The notes below the pieces were generated by a model. That model was given only the letters and a program-made list of their open reading frames with translations. It was not told the origin of the DNA and ran no database searches. Made by a program: the position numbers and the translations under genes. Positions 1 through 5,978 of a DNA stretch of 11,901 bases are shown piece after piece. Source of the DNA: DAONLM01 sp035406685 (GTDB taxonomy: Bacteria; Spirochaetota; GWE2-31-10; MWDO01); contig DAONLM010000088.1 in assembly GCA_035406685.1 (NCBI GenBank), forward strand, positions 1 through 11,901. Direction: 5' to 3'. Each line of letters starts with the position of its first letter. Positions within the stretch are counted from its first letter, which is position 1.

Positions 1-2
1 TA

Positions 3-341
3 AATTTTGTATTTGTCTATACACATTGTCATTTTATTATAAGACCCAAAAGAGGGGAAAATCTATCAAAAATAATGCAGTGGTTACTGGGTACATTTGC
101 CGTTAGATACAACAAAAAGTTAAAAATAAGAGGAAAGGTGTGGTTTGATAGATTTAAGAGTGAAGTAATAGAAAAAATTGAGGATTTTGTGAGAAGTTTT
201 AAGAGGATAAACGAAAATTTAAAGAAGAATAACATTCAGGAAGCATTAGAAAATTATATTTTCTGTGGTATTTTTTATTTTAAGAATAAAAATTTTGAAT
301 TTCTTGATAGATTACCTCTATTACTGGAATTTTTGATATGA
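3..341 (+). CDS. REP-associated (Y1/HUH) transposase, 3' part, probably degenerate
   Basis: The frame is already open at the left edge and reads 112 residues to a TGA, so the true start lies outside the window; the first ATG inside (position 75) is internal. The visible part matches the C-terminal half of IS200-like/REP-associated tyrosine transposases, which nick single-stranded DNA at REP hairpins. The HUH pair is visible as H-C-H-F (codons at 24-32), followed by the family segments ENLSKIMQWL, AVRYNKK and W-F-D-R-F-K-S-E-V-I. The later Y-I-x-x-N-P block appears as R-I-N-E-N-L (about codons 206-223), so the conserved tyrosine and the N-P pair are both changed. The usual tail with G-G/C-G and L-P-L-L is present. 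No REP palindromes are evident nearby. Family assignment is firm; activity is doubtful. Confidence 0.8.
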   Translation, partial: NFVFVYTHCHFIIRPKRGENLSKIMQWLLGTFAVRYNKKLKIRGKVWFDRFKSEVIEKIEDFVRSFKRINENLKKNNIQEALENYIFCGIFYFKNKNFEFLDRLPLLLEFLI

Positions 342-458
342 GGTAAAAATTACTATTTACGATTTAAAATATTTTTTCTATATAATCTATAAAGTGATGT
401 TAAATTATTTTTAAAGTAGGACAATTCTCTTTATTTTGTTTAAAAAAAATTATTTTTT

Positions 459-476
459 TTGACAAAAAAAAGTCAA
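459..476. repeat. Inverted repeat TTGAC-N8-GTCAA covering the -35 box
   Basis: TTGAC (459-463) and GTCAA (472-476) are perfect 5-bp inverted arms around eight adenines, and the left arm is most of the -35 hexamer. It could be an operator half-site pair, or chance in AT-rich DNA; no second copy was seen in the window. Confidence 0.35.
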
Positions 477-487
477 TTTGTTATACT
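459..487 (+). promoter_or_regulatory. Sigma-70 type promoter for the 536-aa gene
   Basis: TTGACA (459-464) and TATACT (482-487) are separated by exactly 17 bp, with an extended -10 TG at 479-480. Transcription would start near 494, giving a leader of about 16 nt. The ribosome binding site is GGGG at 500-503, six bases before the ATG at 510. Confidence 0.75.
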
Positions 488-509
488 TTTTTAAAAAATG
501 GGGTTATAA

Positions 510-2120
510 ATGTCTGATGAAAATAAAGTAGAAAATAATAATAATAAGTCAACTACATCTTCTCAATCATTTTCTAATGTAGATTTTATTACAAAAATAA
601 TAGATTTTTTAACTGGCTCCACAAGTGAAGATCGTATAAGAAAGAGAAAACTAAAAGAAATTGCACGTCATTTAACACAGTTAAAATATAAATTTTATAA
701 TCCTAAAAAAGATTTAATTTTACCTGGCTTTGGAAATTATTTTTACGAGATATTTAGAATATGCCAGAATTTTTCAAAATTTTTTGATGTTAAGAATCAT
801 TCCAATACAATTAAAATAATTCTTTTTGATTCTTTATTAACCGAAAAACAGAAGAGTCTTAAAGAAAAATTAGAAAAAGAATATATAGAAGATTTAATAA
901 GAAATAGCAATGATCTACATAAGGCAATAGAAGAGATCAAGTCTATTCTTAATAGTTTTGTAAAATCATTTGATTCTGAAATAGTAAAGATTATTAATAC
1001 TACTTATAATCAGATTGTTGATCTTTCTAATATAATAAATTTTGATTGGTACTCTCTATTGCATAAAATGGATTCAAATATAACAGAGACAAATTTTAAT
1101 TATAAGCCAAATTTTGAACCACTGGAAGGCAAATATGTTTTAGAGGATCTAATTTCAATTAATGATAACATTTTTACCTTAAATCTTAATAGTGATTGGA
1201 AGTATGTCTATAATTATGTCTCTATGGTATATGAAGACAAAACATTGGTGGATCTTTTAAAGAAATTGATTAGTCTTTTAAAAGTAATAAAAAAAGATGA
1301 TTATCTTACAAAGATTATTCAGCTTATATCAAAAGATCCTTTTTTTAGCCCAAAGGATTTTCATTCAAAGGCTAAAATTGTTCAAGATTATATAAGTGGT
1401 TTTCAGATAGAAATTCAAAAAATAGTTCAGGAGACAATTAAACTTCATAATAAAGAAAAACTTAATAAACTTTTAGTAGAAATATTTAAAACAACAATTA
1501 TTATAAGACTTAAAAATTATACTCAAAAGTTAGACGAGGCTTTAAAATCAAAAGGGATTCAAAATACTTTTAAATACATTGAACCAATGAATTATCTTAA
1601 AGCATTTTTGCTTGATATAGGAAAAGGGGATATTAAAGCAAGAATAGATCAATTGATTATAAAGGGAACATGGGATACAAATATTCATTCTTCTGAATAT
1701 TCCTCTTTATTAGAAAAATTTAATATTCTTTCTGATAAGGTAATTGATTTTGATAACAAATGTGGCGAAGATGAAGTTTATGGGAAAGAATTAAAAAGAT
1801 TAATGCTTGCTGTAAAACATGATTCTAAGGCAAAGATGCTACTTGTTAAATTGATAGAAAAGATAGACTCCAATGCTTCTCAAATTTTAATAGAAGGGAT
1901 AAATATTTTAAATCTTGCAGCAAATTTAATAAAGGCATTAATAGAAGATTTCTCGTTAAAGAATCCAAAAATGATAATAAATTTTCATAAAATAAAATGG
2001 GATTTTCCTAATAGTAACATAAAAGCAGATCTTTTAGATATATATAAAAAAATATTAAATATGAATGTGTTGTTGAAAAATTATATTAAGACAGAGGAAA
2101 GCGAAAAAGAAAAAAAGTAA
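510..2120 (+). CDS. Uncharacterised spirochaete helical protein, DUF5312-like (536 aa)
   Basis: Function is unknown. There is no signal peptide or membrane segment, so it is predicted cytosolic and mostly helical. After a low-complexity Asn/Ser-rich N-terminus (residues 1-22), a basic segment (about 41-63) leads into K-Y-K-F-Y-N-P (59-64) and L-P-G-F-x-x-Y-F-Y-E-I-F (71-82). Further motifs are F-D-W-Y-S-L-L-H-K-x-D-S-N (178-190), P-N-F-x-P-L-x-G-K-Y-V-L-E-D-L (200-214), K-D-P-F-F (275-279), Y-I-E-P-M-N-Y-L-K-A-F-L-L-D (356-369) and I-I-K-G-T-W-D-T-N (383-391). From memory these match the DUF5312 family of Treponema and relatives, over close to full length; I could not check this. It has a strong promoter and stands first in a run of three helical-protein genes, but the 299-bp gap behind it and a second promoter suggest separate transcription. 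Confidence 0.75.
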   Translation: MSDENKVENNNNKSTTSSQSFSNVDFITKIIDFLTGSTSEDRIRKRKLKEIARHLTQLKYKFYNPKKDLILPGFGNYFYEIFRICQNFSKFFDVKNHSNTIKIILFDSLLTEKQKSLKEKLEKEYIEDLIRNSNDLHKAIEEIKSILNSFVKSFDSEIVKIINTTYNQIVDLSNIINFDWYSLLHKMDSNITETNFNYKPNFEPLEGKYVLEDLISINDNIFTLNLNSDWKYVYNYVSMVYEDKTLVDLLKKLISLLKVIKKDDYLTKIIQLISKDPFFSPKDFHSKAKIVQDYISGFQIEIQKIVQETIKLHNKEKLNKLLVEIFKTTIIIRLKNYTQKLDEALKSKGIQNTFKYIEPMNYLKAFLLDIGKGDIKARIDQLIIKGTWDTNIHSSEYSSLLEKFNILSDKVIDFDNKCGEDEVYGKELKRLMLAVKHDSKAKMLLVKLIEKIDSNASQILIEGINILNLAANLIKALIEDFSLKNPKMIINFHKIKWDFPNSNIKADLLDIYKKILNMNVLLKNYIKTEESEKEKK

Positions 2121-2197
2121 AGTCAACATCCTTATATTATATTTCTAAAAAAGGTATATCCTCTATAATTTTTTATCTTTATGTTTCTTTAATATTA

Positions 2198-2241
2198 ATT
2201 ATCATCTCTTTTAAAAGAAATTTTTTTGTCGGGATGATAAT
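2198..2241. repeat. Inverted repeat with 9-bp perfect arms
   Basis: ATTATCATC (2198-2206) pairs with GATGATAAT (2233-2241); counting a wobble pair and one more pair inward, the stem could reach 11 bp with a loop of about 22 nt. Inside the left half sits a 12-bp palindrome TCTTTTAAAAGA (2207-2218). T-rich DNA follows from 2247, so this may be a weak terminator for the gene ending at 2120. The large loop argues against a classical one. Confidence 0.35.
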
Positions 2242-2366
2242 CTGACATTTTCTTTTCTTTTTTTGAGATATGTTTATTTTTTTATTTTTGGCATCACACA
2301 ATATTATATTTTAGAAAATATCTCTTGATTTTTTTTCTTATTTTTGTTAAATTTTAAAAAAATTAG

Positions 2367-2395
2367 TTGATATTAATCACTATTTTTTATATATT
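2367..2395 (+). promoter_or_regulatory. Sigma-70 type promoter for the 148-aa gene
   Basis: TTGATA (2367-2372), a 17-bp spacer, then TATATT (2390-2395). The predicted start near 2402 gives a leader of about 18 nt. This contains AAGGAG (2408-2413), six bases before the ATG at 2420. Confidence 0.6.
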
Positions 2396-2419
2396 AAAAT
2401 AAAGAAAAAGGAGTTTATT

Positions 2420-2866
2420 ATGGATGAAAAAATTAAAGAAAAATTAGATAATGCTTTTAAGAGTGGCAAAGATAGCCTTACTGATATTCAGGAGATAATA
2501 AAAAATATTACAAAAGAGGTTATTGATAAGTCAAAAGATAAGAGGGATGATATAAAAAAGAACTCTGGCGAACTTTTTAAAGAATTTGCAAAAACATTAA
2601 AAGATCTGGGAAAAGATTCTTTTGAATTTTTAAAAGCAGCAGGTGCAGGTGTTGTTGAAGGTATTAAAGAATCTTCAAAAGAGGATAATAATTTATTAAA
2701 ACATGCTGGTGCCTCTATCTTAGATGCTTTAAAAAATTTAGGAGAGGCTGGTATATATGTAACACAGGAAGGAACAAAGAATCTTATGTCAGCAATAGAG
2801 GCTATGTTAAAAAAGGCTAAGGAAAAAAAGGAGAAAAAAGAAGATTCTAATTCAGATAAAGAATAA
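2420..2866 (+). CDS. Small amphipathic helical protein of unknown function (148 aa)
   Basis: I do not recognise the family with certainty. The protein is very rich in Lys, Glu and Asp, with no Pro, Cys or Trp, so nearly continuous helix is expected. The N-terminal half (about 1-68) alternates charged and hydrophobic residues like an amphipathic or coiled-coil helix. The middle (about 69-125) is less charged and rich in Ala and Gly (K-A-A-G-A-G-V-V-E-G-I, K-H-A-G-A-S-I-L-D-A-L, L-G-E-A-G-I-Y-V), resembling phasin-like, LEA-like or DUF6781-type surface-binding helices. The tail from about 130 is almost only Lys/Glu/Asp/Ser. No signal peptide is present. A strong Shine-Dalgarno (AAGGAG, six-base spacing) and a good promoter suggest high expression. 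A scaffold, membrane-surface or granule-binding role is conceivable but inferred only from composition. Confidence 0.75.
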   Translation: MDEKIKEKLDNAFKSGKDSLTDIQEIIKNITKEVIDKSKDKRDDIKKNSGELFKEFAKTLKDLGKDSFEFLKAAGAGVVEGIKESSKEDNNLLKHAGASILDALKNLGEAGIYVTQEGTKNLMSAIEAMLKKAKEKKEKKEDSNSDKE

Positions 2867-2944
2867 ATCTAAGAATGTGTCATTTGTTGTTTTTTGTAAA
2901 ATTTTAAATTAAAAACTCATTTTATTGTAGTATAAGTTATAAGT

Positions 2945-3835
2945 ATGAGTGAAGAAAAAATAGATAATGTAAGTATTTCTTATGAAAAGAAGTTAAAAGA
3001 ATTAGAGGAAAGAAAAGAGACTCTAAAAAAGAACTATAATAAAATAGAAACTTTTTTTAGATCTAAAGAAAGTCTCTTTGAAAAATTTAAACATATTCCA
3101 GTTGATGAAATAGTTCAAAATGCTCCAAAATATTATCCATTAATAAGAGTAATAGAGCAGATTAATGCTTTTTTAAATAATGATGTAAATTGGTTTAAAA
3201 GATTCATAAATAATAGTGGTATAAAATTTGATTGGGAAAAATATGAAAAGTGGAAAGCTGGAGTTGATTTTTATAAAACAAATTATGATGATACCTACTG
3301 CCCTACGAAATGGATACAACTTGTTCTGGACAAATTTATAGAAATTTTAAAACAACTCCAGATATTATTATATTTAGAATGTTATGTTGATGAAGATGAT
3401 TTTAAAAAATTTTTAAAAAAACATCCAGATATTGATTTTAAAATAAAGGCCAACTATGTAAATAAGTCTCTGCCCTCTGAGGATATTGATTCCTTTTTTA
3501 AATTGATAAACGACTTAATAAAGGTAAATATTGAAAATAATCTCTCTTCAAAATTAATAATTGATACAAGAGTATGTATGGATGCTTACAGAAAGATCGA
3601 TAATTCAAAAATATTTGAATTACTAAAAAGAAAGGAATTTTATATTAAGTATCGTCTCGAATTTTTAAAATTAACATCAGTAGCAGATAGATTTGAACTA
3701 CCGTATGAAGAGGATATTATTTCAGTTGGAAATACCTTTTTGGAGACTTACAAAGATCTTGCCTTTATATATAAAGAATACAAAGATAGATTAATCGAAA
3801 AATATAATAAAATAAGTGCAAAGGTAAAAAAGTAG
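2945..3835 (+). CDS. Uncharacterised helical protein (296 aa)
   Basis: Function unknown and family not recognised. It begins with a coiled-coil-like Lys/Glu-rich segment (about residues 10-40) and continues as a predicted helical soluble protein. Aromatic-rich patches occur at about 85-115 (N-W-F-K-R-F, F-D-W-E-K-Y-E-K-W) and a helical tail at about 255-296. There is no signal peptide or transmembrane segment. The F-D-W motif recalls F-D-W in the 536-aa protein upstream, but I see no extended alignment between them. The start has almost no Shine-Dalgarno; a TATAAG at 2931-2936 is a possible -10 that would make the message nearly leaderless, otherwise it is read through from the gene 78 bp upstream. 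The gene ends 12 bp from the convergent stop of the next gene, with no obvious terminator between. Confidence 0.75.
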   Translation: MSEEKIDNVSISYEKKLKELEERKETLKKNYNKIETFFRSKESLFEKFKHIPVDEIVQNAPKYYPLIRVIEQINAFLNNDVNWFKRFINNSGIKFDWEKYEKWKAGVDFYKTNYDDTYCPTKWIQLVLDKFIEILKQLQILLYLECYVDEDDFKKFLKKHPDIDFKIKANYVNKSLPSEDIDSFFKLINDLIKVNIENNLSSKLIIDTRVCMDAYRKIDNSKIFELLKRKEFYIKYRLEFLKLTSVADRFELPYEEDIISVGNTFLETYKDLAFIYKEYKDRLIEKYNKISAKVKK

Positions 3836-3847
3836 TTCTTAGTTGTT

Positions 3848-5116
3848 TTAAAATAGAGAGGTATAATGTATATCTTCTAAATTTTCAAATATCATAAATA
3901 ATCTTTCAACACCAAGGGCAACCCCAGAACTTGGCGGAAGTCCGTACTTAAGACTATTTAAAAATCTTTTTGGCAATGTTAGTTTTTCTTTTGCTCTGTT
4001 TAGTTTTCTATTTGTTATTGTTTTTAAGAAATTTTCTTTTTGTCTCTTGTAATCTGTTAATTCCTGATAGCCATTTGCTATCTCTATTCCAAAAAGATAG
4101 AGTTCAAATCTTTTGCCATAACAAGAATTGTCGCACAATTCTGATAATTTTGCCATTTCATAAGGATACTCATAAACAATTACTGGATTTTCAAATCCAA
4201 GTTTAGGCTCAATAAAATTAAGAAAAAATTTAAAAAACATATCCTCTTTTGAAAGACTATTATTGTCTATTTTTAAAAAATTTGTAATCTCTTTTTTAAA
4301 AGATTCTTCATTTAAAGAATAATTATCCAGGTTTATGCTATATTCTGCGAAAAGATCTTTCACTTTAATTTTTTTTATAGAATCAAGTCTACACTCCCTA
4401 TTTTTATAAATAAGTACATTTTTTTTATAAAGAGATTCTGATAAAAATTTTAATAGATTTAATATATCATCCATTATGACTTCATAATTACTGTATGCTC
4501 TATACCATTCAAGCATTAAAAATTCTGGCTTATGTAGAATAGAATTTTCTCCATAATTTCTAAACACCTTTGCAATCTCAAAAACTTTTTCAATACCTGA
4601 TGTAAGAGCCTCTTTAAGAGAAAATTCTGGTGATGTTGGAAGATAAAAAGTTTTACTTTTCCCATTATAATCAAAATATTTTGTCTTGAATGGCTCAAGA
4701 TGATCCTCTACACCAGGGGATTCAACAAGTGTTGGAGTTTCTATTTCTAAAAAATCATTCTTATAAAAAAATTCTTTTGTTTTGTTTAAAAATAGAGTTC
4801 TATTTTTAAGAATTTTTAGCATATCAATTTTTGCATTGTTAAATTTAAAAAAAAGAGAGTTTTTGTCTTTTACTGGATTTAATATTGATTTTGTAAGAAT
4901 TTTTATCTCTTTTCCATATATTTTGTCATCATTTCTTATACATCTAACAGATATGATATCCCCCTCTCTGATTTCATTTTCTTTCTCGATGAAAATATCA
5001 ACACTGCCAGATATATCTATAAGTGTTAAAATGTTATTATTTAAATTATAAACTCTGCCATAGAGAAAAAATTCTTTATATTTACAGGCATCCTTTATAA
5101 AAATTCTTTTTAAAAT
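3848..5116 (-). CDS. epmA: EF-P lysine ligase / LysRS-like class II synthetase with N-terminal OB-fold
   Basis: The C-terminal 324 residues (from the ATG at 4822) are an EpmA/GenX/PoxA-type catalytic domain. These enzymes activate lysine (or beta-lysine) and attach it to elongation factor P. Class II motifs are clear: motif 1 F-L-E-I-E-T-P-T-L, motif 2 V-F-R-N-Y-G-E-N…H-K-P-E-F-L-M-L-E-W-Y-R, the lysine-pocket G-I-E-I-A-N-G-Y-Q-E-L, and motif 3 G-V-A-L-G-V-E-R-L. The same frame stays open upstream to a TGA at 5143-5141 and encodes an OB-fold like that of LysRS/AspRS (Y-G-R-V…L-T-L-I-D-I-S-G-S-V-D-I-F…E-G-D-I-I-S-V). EpmA normally lacks this domain. No ATG, GTG or TTG lies in the extension; ATT at 5116, eight bases after GAGGGG, is my best start (422 aa). 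It overlaps the end of xseB by 7 bp. If only the ATG is used, the product is the usual 324 aa. A true LysRS (about 500 aa) is less likely given the short length. Confidence 0.75.
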   Translation of the reverse strand: MLKRIFIKDACKYKEFFLYGRVYNLNNNILTLIDISGSVDIFIEKENEIREGDIISVRCIRNDDKIYGKEIKILTKSILNPVKDKNSLFFKFNNAKIDMLKILKNRTLFLNKTKEFFYKNDFLEIETPTLVESPGVEDHLEPFKTKYFDYNGKSKTFYLPTSPEFSLKEALTSGIEKVFEIAKVFRNYGENSILHKPEFLMLEWYRAYSNYEVIMDDILNLLKFLSESLYKKNVLIYKNRECRLDSIKKIKVKDLFAEYSINLDNYSLNEESFKKEITNFLKIDNNSLSKEDMFFKFFLNFIEPKLGFENPVIVYEYPYEMAKLSELCDNSCYGKRFELYLFGIEIANGYQELTDYKRQKENFLKTITNRKLNRAKEKLTLPKRFLNSLKYGLPPSSGVALGVERLFMIFENLEDIHYTSLF

Positions 5117-5421
5117 GGCAATATCCCCTCTTGAATCTCTTCAATATCTTTTTTCTTCTTTTTTTCTTTTTTTTCTTCTTTATCTTGATTTTTCTCTTCT
5201 TTAATTTCTTCTTTTGCCTCTTCTTCTGGAATATCAGTGGATTGAAGGATTTTTATCCTGTTTTCAACATCAGAAAGTTTTTTTTCACAAAATCTGCTAA
5301 GCCTTATTCCTTCTTCAAAAAATTTAAGAGATTCATCAAGTGTTAAATTACCTTTTTCCAATTTTTCCGTAATTTCTTCAAGTTTTTTTAATGCCTGTTC
5401 AAAATCGATTTTCTTTTCCAC
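5110..5421 (-). CDS. xseB: Exodeoxyribonuclease VII small subunit
   Basis: This is the small subunit of exonuclease VII, which degrades single-stranded DNA to oligonucleotides in the cytosol together with XseA. The core (residues 1-62) carries the family pattern: F-E-Q-A-L-K-K-L-E-E-I-T-E-K-L-E-K-G, then L-T-L-D-E-S-L-K-F-F-E-E-G, then C-E-K-K-L-S-D-V-E-N-R-I. At 103 aa it is longer than the usual 70-85, because of a Lys/Glu-only stretch (about 66-93) before the family-like ending G-I-L-P-F. The start is GTG, supported by AAGGGA (5434-5429) seven bases upstream. The stop overlaps the presumed start of the synthetase-like gene, so translation of the two may be coupled. xseA is not in the window. 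Confidence 0.92.
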   Translation of the reverse strand: MEKKIDFEQALKKLEEITEKLEKGNLTLDESLKFFEEGIRLSRFCEKKLSDVENRIKILQSTDIPEEEAKEEIKEEKNQDKEEKKEKKKKKDIEEIQEGILPF

Positions 5422-5448
5422 AAAAAGGTCCCTTATATAATTTTATTG

Positions 5449-5476
5449 ATAATAATTAATCGTAGTATATTAACAA
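5449..5476 (-). promoter_or_regulatory. Possible promoter for xseB and the synthetase-like gene
   Basis: Reading the minus strand, TTGTTA (5476-5471) and TATTAT (5454-5449) are 16 bp apart. An alternative -10 is TATACT (5469-5464), which lacks a matching -35. The region is so AT-rich that the choice is uncertain. Confidence 0.35.
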
Positions 5477-5503
5477 AAAAAATCTTATAGGTAAATAAAT
5501 TTT

Positions 5504-5532
5504 TTGACAAACTAAAAAAAATTATATATAAA
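5504..5532 (+). promoter_or_regulatory. Sigma-70 type promoter for the response-regulator operon
   Basis: TTGACA (5504-5509), a 17-bp spacer, then TATAAA (5527-5532). Transcription is expected near 5539, with a leader of about 25 nt containing AAGGAG (5552-5557), six bases before the ATG at 5564. The -10 lies inside a perfect palindrome. Confidence 0.75.
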
Positions 5533-5545
5533 TATTTATATATAA
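5522..5545. repeat. Perfect 24-bp palindrome over the -10 region
   Basis: The left arm TTATATATAAAT (5522-5533) is followed without spacer by its exact reverse complement (5534-5545). It spans the -10 and the likely transcription start, a typical operator position. The sequence is purely A+T, so chance and DNA-melting explanations remain. Confidence 0.6.
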
Positions 5546-5563
5546 AAAAATAAGGAGATCCCT

Positions 5564-5947
5564 ATGAAAAATATACTGGTAATAGACGATGAGGAGAACA
5601 TTCAAAATCTTTTATATGATATTCTTACCTCCGAAGGATATAAAGCAATTCTTTCAGATGGAGGTGAAGAGGCTATAGAAATTATTAAGAAACAAAAAAT
5701 AGATTTGATAATACTGGATATGATGATGCCAAAGGCAACAGGACAGGAATTATACACATCTATGAAGGTAAAATTGTCACAGGAGGGATTAGAGGATAGG
5801 GTGCCACCAGCCATTATTCTTACTGCCCATCCTGGTGCAGAAAATACACAATTTTTATTAATGACTGAATCTGGCATAAAGAAACTCATTCCAAAGCCTT
5901 TTCAGATTTCAGAACTTTTAGAAGCAATAAAAGAGACAATTAAATAA
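5564..5947 (+). CDS. Single-domain (CheY-like) response regulator
   Basis: A 127-aa receiver domain with no output domain. The acidic pair is D8-D9 in I-D-D-E-E-N, the phosphoacceptor is D52 in I-L-D-M-M-M-P, the switch threonine is T87 in I-L-T-A-H-P, and the conserved lysine is K111 in P-K-P-F; all key residues are present. The stretch between beta-3 and beta-4 (about 65-82) is slightly longer than in CheY. No histidine kinase is encoded in the window, so this is an orphan whose partner and output are unknown. It is the first gene of a likely operon, 31 bp ahead of the O-antigen-ligase-type gene, which has its own AAGGA site. The strong promoter with a palindrome suggests regulated or high expression. 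Confidence 0.93.
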   Translation: MKNILVIDDEENIQNLLYDILTSEGYKAILSDGGEEAIEIIKKQKIDLIILDMMMPKATGQELYTSMKVKLSQEGLEDRVPPAIILTAHPGAENTQFLLMTESGIKKLIPKPFQISELLEAIKETIK

Positions 5948-5978
5948 AAATATTAAAATTTAAAATAAGGATAAAAAA

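Larger units (their letters stand above)
2121..2419. other. 299-bp AT-rich intergenic gap
   Basis: No convincing gene on either strand. It is T-rich on the plus strand and holds an inverted repeat (2198-2241), with the promoter of the next gene at its right end. There is no clear GC-rich terminator behind the upstream gene. Part of the gap might be an untranslated region or small RNA, but nothing shows this directly. Confidence 0.6.

Noticed and set aside
2121..2170. Terminator behind the 536-aa gene at AGG-TATAT-CCT (around 2150-2162)
   Set aside because: Only three to four base pairs could form, too weak to call.
3836..3847. Terminator between the convergent genes
   Set aside because: Only 12 bp separate the stop codons and no hairpin with a T-run is visible.
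3848..4822. Housekeeping lysyl-tRNA synthetase (lysS)
   Set aside because: The catalytic part is EpmA-length with EpmA-like motifs (H-K-P-E-F-L-M-L-E-W-Y-R, P-P-S-S-G-V-A-L-G-V-E-R), and even with the extension it is about 80 residues shorter than LysRS.
4782..5051. Plus-strand open frame of 89 codons opposite the OB-fold region
   Set aside because: It is antisense to the OB-fold/synthetase frame, has hydrophobic T-rich shadow composition and no ribosome binding site.
5131..5346. Plus-strand frame of 71 codons, nearly all Phe and Leu
   Set aside because: It is the antisense of the Lys/Glu-rich tail of xseB.
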